64,000 nucleotides of DNA, taken from Larkinella arboricola. Lineage in GTDB: Bacteria; Bacteroidota; Bacteroidia; Cytophagales; Spirosomataceae. Where the stretch lies: NCBI RefSeq assembly GCF_003259745.1, contig NZ_QLMC01000003.1:124001-188000 (forward strand). The letters run 5' to 3'. Made by a program: the position numbers and the translations under genes. The notes below the pieces were generated by a model. That model was not told the DNA's origin, did not search any database, and saw only the letters and a list, made by a program, of their open reading frames with translations. Of the stretch, positions 50,700-58,874 are shown piece by piece (positions within the stretch are counted from its first letter, which is position 1; every line of letters begins with the position of its first letter).

Positions 50700-52226
50700 A
50701 TGAAAAGCAACTGGAAAACTTTAGCGATTATCGCTCTTTTATCGAGCTTTGTTACGCTGGCCGCTTATAACATTCTGGGCTTTAATAAGCAAGATGTTAT
50801 ATTTAATGAATCGGCTCCAGCCTCTCAGCCCATTGGCCGACTGGCTGCCCTGACCGGCCCGCAATCGGCCCCGGGTGATTTTGCCTACGCTGCCGAAGCC
50901 TCTACCCCGGCGGTTGTCCACATTAAAACAACCATTACGCGGACCGTTCGTCAGCAACAGATTCCGGACATCTTCCGCGACTTTTTCGGTGATGAGTTTG
51001 GCCGTGGCAACAGTACTCCACAGCGCCAACGCGGGCAGGCTTCCGGTTCGGGTGTGATCATTAGCCAGGACGGTTATATTGTTACAAACAACCACGTTGT
51101 GCAGAATGCCGACGAAGTAGAAGTAATCCTGACCGACAAACGCAGCTTCAAAGCGAAAGTGATTGGTACCGACCCACTGACTGACCTGGCCGTAATTCAG
51201 GTAAACGCCAAAAACTTACCTTCCATTACCCTGGGTGATTCAGATGCCCTGAAACTGGGTGAGTGGGTTCTGGCGGTTGGTTATCCGCTGGACCTCGAAT
51301 CGACGGTAACTGCCGGTATTGTGAGCGCCAAAAGCCGTCGGATCGGTATTCTGGACCAGAATATCAACCGGAATGAAGAAAGACCGGAAGCTCCGGTTGA
51401 AGCATTTATCCAAACGGATGCCGCCATCAACCCGGGTAACTCAGGTGGTGCGCTGGTAAACCTGCGTGGTGAACTGGTCGGTATTAACTCGGCCATTGCT
51501 TCAGCAACGGGCTACTACAGCGGTTACGGTTTTGCCGTACCGGTATCACTGGTGAAAAAAGTTTCGGCTGATTTAGTGAAATACGGTGCTGTACAACGCG
51601 GTTATCTGGGCATTATTCCAGTTGAGTTGAACAGCCTGCGTGCTCAGGAACTGGGCTCTAAAATAGGACGCGGTATTTACATCAACGAAGTAGTTGAAGG
51701 AGGTGCCTCCGCAGCGGCTGGTCTGAAAAAAGGTGATGTGATCGTGAAAATGGAAGGTCAGCCTGTAGACTCTGACGGCCAGATGCGTGAAATCATCGGT
51801 CGCCGTCGTCCGGGTGATGTGATTGCCGTAACCGTAAACCGCAACGGTGATCTGCGCGACTTCCGCGTTGAACTGCGCAACCGCAACGGTGGCCGCGACA
51901 TCATCAAGAAAAGCGACAACGTTTCAGCATCCACTGCCGCCAAAACTCTGAGCTCATTGGGTGCTGACTTTGAAGAACTGGCGGCTGCTGATGCCAAACG
52001 CCTGGGCGTTTCCGGCGGTGTTCGTGTCAAACGTGTTCGGGATGGCAAAATGGCAGAAACGGATATTGAAGAAGGTTTTATCATCGTGAAAGCAAACGGT
52101 AAAAACGTTCGCACCGTGAAAGATCTGCAAGCGGCCCTGTCTTCTACCAATGCAGGTGACGGTCTGATGCTGGTGGGTATGTACCCGAACAGTTCACGGA
52201 TGTACTACTATGCAGTTCCCGTCTAA
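50700..52226 (+). CDS. Do/DegP-like periplasmic serine protease
   Basis: 508 residues. The N-terminal hydrophobic segment (TLAIIALLSSFVTLAAYNI) is an uncleaved anchor or signal. The trypsin-like domain has His132 (TNNHVV), Asp162 (DPLTDLAVIQV) and Ser248 (NPGNSGGAL). Two PDZ domains follow: about 300-390 (RGYLGIIPVEL, VVEGGASAAAGLKKGDVIVK in 20 residues) and about 405-500 (LGADFEELAAADAKRLGV, VRDGKMAETDIEEGFIIVKA). It degrades or refolds damaged envelope proteins. It is monocistronic, closed by a strong terminator. Confidence 0.94.
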   Translation: MKSNWKTLAIIALLSSFVTLAAYNILGFNKQDVIFNESAPASQPIGRLAALTGPQSAPGDFAYAAEASTPAVVHIKTTITRTVRQQQIPDIFRDFFGDEFGRGNSTPQRQRGQASGSGVIISQDGYIVTNNHVVQNADEVEVILTDKRSFKAKVIGTDPLTDLAVIQVNAKNLPSITLGDSDALKLGEWVLAVGYPLDLESTVTAGIVSAKSRRIGILDQNINRNEERPEAPVEAFIQTDAAINPGNSGGALVNLRGELVGINSAIASATGYYSGYGFAVPVSLVKKVSADLVKYGAVQRGYLGIIPVELNSLRAQELGSKIGRGIYINEVVEGGASAAAGLKKGDVIVKMEGQPVDSDGQMREIIGRRRPGDVIAVTVNRNGDLRDFRVELRNRNGGRDIIKKSDNVSASTAAKTLSSLGADFEELAAADAKRLGVSGGVRVKRVRDGKMAETDIEEGFIIVKANGKNVRTVKDLQAALSSTNAGDGLMLVGMYPNSSRMYYYAVPV

Positions 52227-52240
52227 GGCATAGCGAATCC

Positions 52241-52289
52241 ATAAACGAAAAGCGGGCCACTTCCCAGAAGTGGCCCGCTTTTCGTTTAT
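52241..52289. terminator. Very long terminator hairpin, degP / gmd
   Basis: A perfect 22-bp stem (52241-52262 with 52268-52289, core AAAAGCGGGCCACTT) and CCCAG loop. It lies between convergent genes and can serve both. Confidence 0.92.
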
Positions 52290-52322
52290 ACCCTTTTCTT
52301 TTGATTAGAGATCGAACGGAAG

Positions 52323-53435
52323 TTACTCGAAGTAATTCATCACCCGGTGGCCGCTCTTCTCCAGCAACTGATCGCGCCGGAACAGATCAATATCGGCGGC
52401 AACCATCTCTTTCACCAGGGCGGGCAGGTCGTATTTGGGTTTCCAGCCCAGTTTGGTCATGGCTTTCGTCGGATCGCCCAGGAGCAAATCCACTTCTGTT
52501 GGACGGAAATACCGTTCGTCGATGCAAACCACTTCCCGGCCAACTTCCAGCGCATACTCCGGATTATTTACCTTGGCGATAACACCCGTTTCATTGACGC
52601 CTTCGCCTTTAAATTCCAGTTCAATTCCGACTTCGGCAAAGGCCATCCGGATAAACTCGCGGATGGGGGTAGTGATCCCCGTTGCAATCACGAAATCTTC
52701 GGGGGTTTCCTGCTGGAGCATCAGCCACATGGCTTCCACGTAATCTTTAGCATGACCCCAGTCGCGCTGGGCGTCCAGGTTCCCCATATACACTTTATCC
52801 TGCAACCCAAGCGCAATCCGGGCCACAGCCCGCGTAATTTTCCGGGTTACGAATGTTTCACCGCGCAGGGGTGATTCGTGGTTAAAGAGAATCCCGTTGC
52901 AGGCATACATACCGTACGCTTCCCGGTAATTGACCGTAATCCAGTAACCGTACAACTTCGCCACGGCATACGGTGACCGGGGGTAGAACGGCGTCGCTTC
53001 GGATTGGGCGTGGCCCTGCACCCCGCCATACAGTTCGGAGGTTGAAGCCTGATAAATACGGGTTTTTTGGGTCAAGCCCAGCAGACGAACGGCTTCCAGA
53101 ACCCGGAGCGTTCCGATACCGTCGACCTGAGCCGTGTATTCCGGTTCCTCAAAACTTACCCGCACGTGCGACATTGCCCCCAGGTTGTAGATTTCGTCGG
53201 GCTGCACTTCCTGAATGATACGGATAATATTGGTTGAGTCAGACAAATCACCATAATGCAACCGGAACCGAACATGCTTTTCGTGCGGATCCTCGTAGAT
53301 GTGATCAATCCGCTGGGTATTAAAAAGCGAACTCCGGCGTTTGATACCGTGAACTTCATACCCTTTTGCTAAAAGGAGTTCGGCCAGGTACGTACCATCC
53401 TGCCCCGTGATGCCGGTAATAAGTGCTTTTTTCAT
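52323..53435 (-). CDS. gmd: GDP-mannose 4,6-dehydratase
   Basis: 370 residues, extended SDR fold. NAD(P) loop [17 protein letters not shown], the [20 protein letters not shown] stretch (20 residues), the catalytic Ser/Thr-Glu-Tyr-Lys set in [10 protein letters not shown] and [15 protein letters not shown], then [20 protein letters not shown] (20 residues). It makes GDP-4-keto-6-deoxymannose for fucose- or rhamnose-type sugars in surface glycans. It uses GDP-mannose, whose precursor comes from ManA. The upstream SPOR gene lies on the same strand, 28 bases away. Confidence 0.97.
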   Translation of the reverse strand: MKKALITGITGQDGTYLAELLLAKGYEVHGIKRRSSLFNTQRIDHIYEDPHEKHVRFRLHYGDLSDSTNIIRIIQEVQPDEIYNLGAMSHVRVSFEEPEYTAQVDGIGTLRVLEAVRLLGLTQKTRIYQASTSELYGGVQGHAQSEATPFYPRSPYAVAKLYGYWITVNYREAYGMYACNGILFNHESPLRGETFVTRKITRAVARIALGLQDKVYMGNLDAQRDWGHAKDYVEAMWLMLQQETPEDFVIATGITTPIREFIRMAFAEVGIELEFKGEGVNETGVIAKVNNPEYALEVGREVVCIDERYFRPTEVDLLLGDPTKAMTKLGWKPKYDLPALVKEMVAADIDLFRRDQLLEKSGHRVMNYFE

Positions 53436-53462
53436 GGTGATTCGATAAAATTTTACTTTCTA

Positions 53463-54083
53463 TTAGTTAACTGCCAGACTCTTCCGGATCTCAATTCGAT
53501 CCGACAACAGCGTTGCCGATGGAAATTGCTGACGAAGCTGCGCCAGATACCGTTCTGCGTCCATCCGGCGCATAAAATCACCCACCTTTAACCGGTACGT
53601 GGGAGCCCGGTAGGTAGTATAGGGGTTCAGTTCCGGAAAATTCTGATACGTAAACCGTTTAAGCCGATCAACCTCGGTCCGTTCGTTGCCAACATAGATC
53701 TGAATCCGGTAGCCCTGCGCATAACGGATGGCATGATTTCGGACGGAAATTGTATCCAGAACGGCGTCCAGTTTTTTATTGATGTGCATCGGCTCGACCA
53801 GCGGCATCGTCCGACGGGGTTCGGTAGCCGGTCGGGCGGGCGGGGCTGAAGGTGCGGTATTTGTCGTTGTTGGCAACGAGGCCGTGTATTTCGGACGGGT
53901 AGCCGACAGGTCGTACGTATACGAATTATAATCTGCTGATGAAGAAGTCGACGAACCAGCCGCCGTCTTACCGGATGTCACCTTTTTTATAGCGGCACAC
54001 GAGCTCATCCAGCTCGAAAAGGCCATTAAAATGACCAGGATAACGGCGTTATCCAACTGAATCTTATCTCTGTATGCTTTCAT
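53463..54083 (-). CDS. SPOR-domain lipoprotein
   Basis: 206 residues. The N-terminus has a hydrophobic stretch ending SSWMSSC (probable lipobox Cys), then a Ser/Thr/Pro-rich linker. The last ~80 residues form a SPOR domain (YAQGYRIQIYVGNERTEVDR in 20 residues, YRLKVGDFMRRMDAERYLAQL), which binds denuded peptidoglycan strands at division or cell-wall sites. It lies between gmd (28 bases downstream) and murB (divergent), fitting a cell-wall neighbourhood. Confidence 0.82.
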   Translation of the reverse strand: MKAYRDKIQLDNAVILVILMAFSSWMSSCAAIKKVTSGKTAAGSSTSSSADYNSYTYDLSATRPKYTASLPTTTNTAPSAPPARPATEPRRTMPLVEPMHINKKLDAVLDTISVRNHAIRYAQGYRIQIYVGNERTEVDRLKRFTYQNFPELNPYTTYRAPTYRLKVGDFMRRMDAERYLAQLRQQFPSATLLSDRIEIRKSLAVN

Positions 54084-54202
54084 TCCGTGTTTACAAAGTT
54101 AGCAACTATCTGGTTATGCAACAATCTGCCCGATCTGATGTTGAGCCATACCGCTGTTTTCCCTTCTTTTTACTTATTTTGAGGCAGCATTCTTAGCTAA
54201 TC

Positions 54203-55228
54203 ATGTTAGATATTCAGAGCCACGTATCGCTAAAACCATATAACACATTCGGCATCGACGCCAAAGCTCGTTACTGGGTTGAAATCCAAACCGAAGAACA
54301 ACTCAAAACGCTCTTTCAACTAACCGAATTCTTAACCGTTCCAAAGCTCGTGCTGGGCGGGGGCAGCAACCTGGTCTTTACGCGGGATTTTGACGGTCTG
54401 GCCATTAAAATGGCGATCCAGGGCATTGAGGTTGTCCGCGAAGACGAATCCCATGTCTACATAAAAGCCGGGGCAGGCGTCAACTGGCACCAGCTGGTGA
54501 TGCACTGCGTCGAAAATGGGTACGCCGGTATTGAAAACCTTTCGCTCATTCCCGGCACGACCGGTGCGGCTCCCATGCAGAACATTGGTGCTTACGGAGT
54601 TGAGATTGAGCAGGTTTTCGACCAGCTTGAAGCCGTTGCCATTCAAACGGGCGAAACGCGGGTTTTTACCCACGCCGAATGCCGATTTAGTTACCGCGAA
54701 AGCGTTTTCAAGCACGAAGCCAAAGGGCAATACATCATCAGCAGCGTCACCCTGCGCCTGAACAAACAGGCCGTGTTTCATGTCGAATACGGCGCTATTC
54801 GGGAAACGCTGGCCGAAATGGGCATATCGGAAGGGCAACTGAGCATTAAAGCCGTCAGCGAGGCTGTTATCCGCATCCGGCAGAGTAAGCTTCCCAATCC
54901 CGCCGAGATCGGGAATGCCGGTAGTTTCTTCAAAAATCCGGAAATTTCAAAAGGGCAGTTTGAAGACCTTAAAACGGTTCACCCAATGATGCCCGGTTAT
55001 CCCACCGGCGATCTGACCGTGAAAGTACCCGCGGGCTGGCTCATCGAACAGTGCGGCTGGAAAGGCAAACAGATGGGCAATGCGGGCGTCCACTCCAAAC
55101 AGGCGCTCGTGCTGGTCAACCTCGGTGGTGCCACGGGTGCCGAAATCCTCCACCTCGCCCAGAACGTCCAGCAGTCGGTGGAAGAAAAATTTGGTATCCG
55201 GCTGAATCCGGAAGTGAATATGGTTTAA
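54203..55228 (+). CDS. murB: UDP-N-acetylmuramate dehydrogenase, type I
   Basis: 341 residues, close to the E. coli enzyme. FAD-binding VLGGGSNLVFTRDFDGLAIK (20 residues), GTTGAAPMQNIGAYGVEIEQ (20 residues), the type I FSYRESVFK loop, the proton-donor Ser in NAGSFFKNP and the late Glu in LNPEVNM. It reduces UDP-GlcNAc-enolpyruvate with NADPH to UDP-MurNAc for peptidoglycan. The start at 54203 gives LDIQSHVSLKPYNTFGID, the expected opening. Confidence 0.97.
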   Translation: MLDIQSHVSLKPYNTFGIDAKARYWVEIQTEEQLKTLFQLTEFLTVPKLVLGGGSNLVFTRDFDGLAIKMAIQGIEVVREDESHVYIKAGAGVNWHQLVMHCVENGYAGIENLSLIPGTTGAAPMQNIGAYGVEIEQVFDQLEAVAIQTGETRVFTHAECRFSYRESVFKHEAKGQYIISSVTLRLNKQAVFHVEYGAIRETLAEMGISEGQLSIKAVSEAVIRIRQSKLPNPAEIGNAGSFFKNPEISKGQFEDLKTVHPMMPGYPTGDLTVKVPAGWLIEQCGWKGKQMGNAGVHSKQALVLVNLGGATGAEILHLAQNVQQSVEEKFGIRLNPEVNMV

Positions 55229-55234
55229 AGCAAA

Positions 55235-55294
55235 ATGGCTGGATGATTTCAATGGTTTCTCTACTTAATATAACCCCGAAAATCATCCAGCCAT
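55235..55294. terminator. Hairpin between convergent murB and ROK genes
   Basis: A perfect 15-bp stem (55235-55249 with 55280-55294, GGCTGGATGATT core) with a 30-nt loop. No strong T run follows, so terminator function is likely but unproven. Confidence 0.6.
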
Positions 55295-55306
55295 CAAATT
55301 AACTGG

Positions 55307-56221
55307 TTACTCAAAACACAGCGATGCGGCCCCCAGCAGACCCGCGTCGTTGCCAAGGGTGGCACGTTTGAGCGAGAGCCCGTTCTGATAATAAGGCGTC
55401 AGCCAGAAGTCCAGTTGCTTCTGAACAGCGGGCAGAATGTAGTCGTAGGAAGCTGACAAACCGCCCCCAATCAGAACTTGCTTGATGTCTAGCACCCGGA
55501 TAAGCGCAACAAGGCCATCGCCAAGCATCTCTCCCACTTCCGTCCAGATTTGCAGGGCCAGCTCGTCGCCCACGGCGGCTGCGGCCACCAGACTGGTTGT
55601 CGAGATACTGCCATCGGCGGGCAATTGGGTGTTGCCTTCAAATTCTTCCCGGCGCTGGATGGCTAAATCCAGCAGTTCTTTTTTGCCGATGTTGCGTTCC
55701 AGCACCCGGTTATTACGCGAGGGGATATGCCCTGGCTCCATGGCGTTGCCATCTCCCCCGACGAATACTTTTTTATTGATAATGGCCGCTCCGCCAACAC
55801 CCGTACCGAGCGTGATGAAGATGTAGTTCTCGTCAATTTTTTCGTCGGCAAAATAAAATTCGCCAAGCGCGGCAGCATTGGCGTCATTTTCCAAAAAAAA
55901 CTGAACATCCGGAAACCGTTTATTCAGCTTTTCAACCAGCGGGACACTGTTTAATTCAGGAATAGCCGTGATTTCGAGGGGAATGGTTCGCTCCCGGTTG
56001 ATCATCCCAGGCAAACCGATACCGACTTTTTTGATCTCTTTGTGTGCGTACAGTTGAAGCGCAATGGCATCGGCAAAACGCTCAACAAAATGCCCTGATT
56101 CGCGCCAGCTGGCAGTATCATGACTGTAAAAATTAGAAATATTGCCGGTTTGTGCGTCGACAATTCCCATTTTAACATTGGTACCACCGACGTCGATACC
56201 CAAATATTGAACAGATTCCAT
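55307..56221 (-). CDS. ROK family kinase (glucokinase-like)
   Basis: 304 residues. YLGIDVGGTNVKMGIVD is the ATP phosphate loop, FFLENDANAAALGEF holds the catalytic Asp, ITLGTGVGGAAIINKKVF binds adenine and phosphate, and LIGGGLSASYDYILPAV is the late ROK block. The zinc motif CxCGxxGCxE of typical ROK proteins is absent: PGHIPSRNNRVLERNIGKKE stands in its place. It probably phosphorylates glucose or a related hexose. It converges with murB. Confidence 0.85.
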   Translation of the reverse strand: MESVQYLGIDVGGTNVKMGIVDAQTGNISNFYSHDTASWRESGHFVERFADAIALQLYAHKEIKKVGIGLPGMINRERTIPLEITAIPELNSVPLVEKLNKRFPDVQFFLENDANAAALGEFYFADEKIDENYIFITLGTGVGGAAIINKKVFVGGDGNAMEPGHIPSRNNRVLERNIGKKELLDLAIQRREEFEGNTQLPADGSISTTSLVAAAAVGDELALQIWTEVGEMLGDGLVALIRVLDIKQVLIGGGLSASYDYILPAVQKQLDFWLTPYYQNGLSLKRATLGNDAGLLGAASLCFE

Positions 56222-56396
56222 TACTGGAGTTTTATGTTTAAAAGACTACTTTTCTGTTTAATTTCTGCTGATGAGGCCGCAAGATACGAAGGAAGCGTGG
56301 AATCAGTAACGTATAATAACTATTGAAGCTTGGTTGGTTACGGTAAGGTTACACCAGTGCTGTTATTATGACCTATTTATAATTCCTTCTTTCGTT

Positions 56397-57137
56397 CTAT
56401 TTAATATCACCCAATTGCGGCCGCAGCAGAATTTCTTCCACAACGGCTCCCGCCGATAGGTGATACGCCGACCAGATCACCTCGGCAATATCAGCCGCCT
56501 GCATAAACCGCGTTTCCGGCAAACCGGATGCGGCCCAGCTATCGGTATAGGTAGCACCGGGCATCAGCGTTGTAACTTTCACCCCATACGGTTTCATCTC
56601 CTCCCGGAGTTCTCTGGCCATTCCCAGCAGGGCAAACTTGGAAATGCAGTACGAACCGCCATTAGGATACGCCGTGATGCTGGCCGTTGACCCCATCATA
56701 AAAATGTGGCCGCTGCGCTGTTTCATCATGTCGCCGATGAGGCCGCGCGTCAGGTGATAGACGCTGGCGACGTTGAGGTTCATGGTGGCTTCAAACGTTC
56801 CTTCGGGTTCGCTATGAATCTGGCCCGGCAGAAAAATACCGACATTGTTGACCAGCGCACTAACCGGACGGGCCAGACTCTGGATAAACTCAATCAGGCG
56901 GTTAACGTCGGTGCGTTGCTCCAGATCAGCCGCAAATGGGAAAATAGTTGGCACAACGGCATCGTCGAACCCTTCCAGCACTTCCGCAACCGAACCCTCT
57001 ATGTCGTGTTTCAATTGCCGCAGATCCTGCTCGTTGCGTGCACATACGACGACATCAAAACCGCCCTCTGAAAACCGTTCCACTACGGCCCGGCCAATGC
57101 CTTTTGTACCGCCCGTAACTACTAATAATGGATTCAT
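56397..57137 (-). CDS. Short-chain dehydrogenase/reductase
   Basis: 246 residues from the ATG at 57137 (MNPLLVVTGGTKGIGRAV); an ATG four codons earlier is possible. Classical SDR: TGGTKGIG dinucleotide loop, ALVNNVGIF, and the catalytic Ser-Tyr-Lys set in MGSTASITAYPNGGSYCISK (20 residues), with the PGATYTDSW loop after it. The substrate is unknown. The gene is divergent from mlaE, 148 bases away. Confidence 0.92.
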   Translation of the reverse strand: MNPLLVVTGGTKGIGRAVVERFSEGGFDVVVCARNEQDLRQLKHDIEGSVAEVLEGFDDAVVPTIFPFAADLEQRTDVNRLIEFIQSLARPVSALVNNVGIFLPGQIHSEPEGTFEATMNLNVASVYHLTRGLIGDMMKQRSGHIFMMGSTASITAYPNGGSYCISKFALLGMARELREEMKPYGVKVTTLMPGATYTDSWAASGLPETRFMQAADIAEVIWSAYHLSAGAVVEEILLRPQLGDIK

Positions 57138-57285
57138 ACAATCAGCCAATGGTCATTAGCCCCTTCCAATCTATTGCTAAGTACGAAAGATTGTTCATGA
57201 ATGACTATTGACTCTTTGATGTTTTTTGGCAAGATACGCACAAAACCGTTCTATCTTTACGGTAGTTTTGTTGTTATTTGTGGTC

Positions 57286-58014
57286 ATGCATTATCTCGGA
57301 CGTTATTTCATCTTCTTAGGCTCCCTATTCCGGAACCGGGAAAAATTTGGGGTTTACACCAAGCTGGTTCTGGACGAATGCATCCAAATCGGCATCAACT
57401 CGGTCTTTATTGTCTCCATTGTTTCTACCTTCATCGGGGCGGTAACGTGCGTCCAGACGGCTTATAACATGGTGAGTCCCTTTGTTCCGACGTACATTAT
57501 TTCGCTGATTGTTCGGGACATGACGGTGCTCGAACTGGCTCCGACCATTACCTGCGTGGTGTTATCAGGAAAAGTCGGTTCCAACATTGCGAGCGGTCTG
57601 GGCACGATGCGCATCACCGAACAGATTGACGCACTGGAAGTCATGGGCATCAACTCCAGTTCGTACTTAATCCTCCCCAAAGTGCTGGCTTCCATGATCA
57701 CCTTTCCGATGCTGGTAATTCTGTCCGGATTCTTATCCATTTACGGGGGTTACATTGCCGGGACATTAGCCAAACTCATTACGTCGGAAGAATATATTTA
57801 CGGTCTGCGTTCCGACTTTAACCCGTTCAATATCACATTTGCGCTCATCAAATCCATTGTGTTTGCCTTTCTGATTTCAACCATTTCGTCGTTCAAAGGC
57901 TATTACACGTCGGGGGGCGCACTGGAAGTGGGGCAGGCATCGACGGCTGCCGTAACCAATAGCTGTATTGCGGTACTGGCTGCGGACTTTTTATTAGCGC
58001 AGTTATTGTTGTAA
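57286..58014 (+). CDS. mlaE: MlaE-type ABC transporter permease
   Basis: 242 residues from the ATG at 57286 (MHYLGRYFIFLGSLF); a TTG-started longer frame at 57226 overlaps the likely promoter (TATCTTTA at 57252-57259). About five membrane helices. MlaE-family blocks are EKFGVYTKLVLDECIQIGIN (20 residues), ELAPTITCVVLSGKVGSNIA (20 residues) and TEQIDALEVMGINS. It moves phospholipids between membranes. mlaF follows behind a family B repeat; no MCE-domain (MlaD) gene is in the window. Confidence 0.92.
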   Translation: MHYLGRYFIFLGSLFRNREKFGVYTKLVLDECIQIGINSVFIVSIVSTFIGAVTCVQTAYNMVSPFVPTYIISLIVRDMTVLELAPTITCVVLSGKVGSNIASGLGTMRITEQIDALEVMGINSSSYLILPKVLASMITFPMLVILSGFLSIYGGYIAGTLAKLITSEEYIYGLRSDFNPFNITFALIKSIVFAFLISTISSFKGYYTSGGALEVGQASTAAVTNSCIAVLAADFLLAQLLL

Positions 58015-58022
58015 AATGAGAT

Positions 58023-58112
58023 GGTTGCACAGAGTATATCAGGAAAAATCAGAGTTAATCAGAGATTTCTCCGATATACTTTGATATCCTCCGATTAACT
58101 CTGTGTAACAAC
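58023..58112. repeat. Intergenic inverted-repeat element, family B copy 2
   Basis: About 90 bp, with ends GGTTGCACAGAGT (58023-58035) and ACTCTGTGTAAC, and internal ATCAGAG and CTCCGAT words as in the copy at 20605. It lies between mlaE and mlaF and ends 9 bases before the mlaF ATG. Confidence 0.8.
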
Positions 58113-58121
58113 CCAAGCATC

Positions 58122-58874
58122 ATGATCGAAATTAAAAATATACAGAAAACCTTCGGCGATCGCACGGTACTGGCGGGTGTTTCCGGGACGTTTAAGCCCG
58201 GTGATACCAGTCTGATCATTGGGGGCAGCGGGACCGGGAAAAGCGTTTTGCTGAAATGCATGATCGGCCTCGTCAAACCCGAAGTCGGTCAGGTGCTGTA
58301 CAGCGGTCGTGATTTCCTGACCGGCGACCAGGACACGCAGAAAGCCATCCGGCGCGAAATGGGCGTTCTGTTTCAGGGCGGTGCCCTGTTCGATTCCAAA
58401 ACCGTGCTGGAAAATGTCCGGTTTCCGCTTGATATGCTCACCCAAATGTCGGCGGCTGAGAAGCGGGAACGCGCCCGGTTCTGTTTGCAACGGGTGGGGC
58501 TGGACGCAGCCGCCGACCGAATGCCATCGGAAATCAGTGGCGGGATGAAAAAACGGGTCGGTATTGCCCGGGCCATCGTGATGAACCCCAAATACCTGTT
58601 TTGCGACGAACCCAACTCCGGCCTTGACCCGCTGACGTCCATCAAAATTGACGAGCTGATTCGGGAAATTACCGACGAATTCAAGATTACGACCGTTGTG
58701 ATTACTCACGACATGAATTCCATGATGGAAATCGGCGAAAAAATCATGTTCCTTTATAAAGGCAAAAAGCTCTGGGAGGGGAACAGCGCTACCATTACGC
58801 ATTCAAACGTCCCTGAACTGAATGAGTTTATTTACGCCAATAAGCTACTGCGCGACTCAGACTCCCACCAGTAA
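58122..58874 (+). CDS. mlaF: MlaF-type ABC transporter ATPase
   Basis: 250 residues. Walker A GGSGTGKSVLLK (about 36-47), signature ISGGMKKRVGIARAI, Walker B YLFCDEPNSGLDP with the Pro-Asn-Ser-Gly-Leu-Asp D-loop common in MlaF proteins, and the switch His in VVITHDMNSM. It powers lipid transport with MlaE. The gene lies 107 bases after mlaE, with a family B repeat in between; the histidine kinase ORF overlaps its end by 53 bases. Confidence 0.95.
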   Translation: MIEIKNIQKTFGDRTVLAGVSGTFKPGDTSLIIGGSGTGKSVLLKCMIGLVKPEVGQVLYSGRDFLTGDQDTQKAIRREMGVLFQGGALFDSKTVLENVRFPLDMLTQMSAAEKRERARFCLQRVGLDAAADRMPSEISGGMKKRVGIARAIVMNPKYLFCDEPNSGLDPLTSIKIDELIREITDEFKITTVVITHDMNSMMEIGEKIMFLYKGKKLWEGNSATITHSNVPELNEFIYANKLLRDSDSHQ

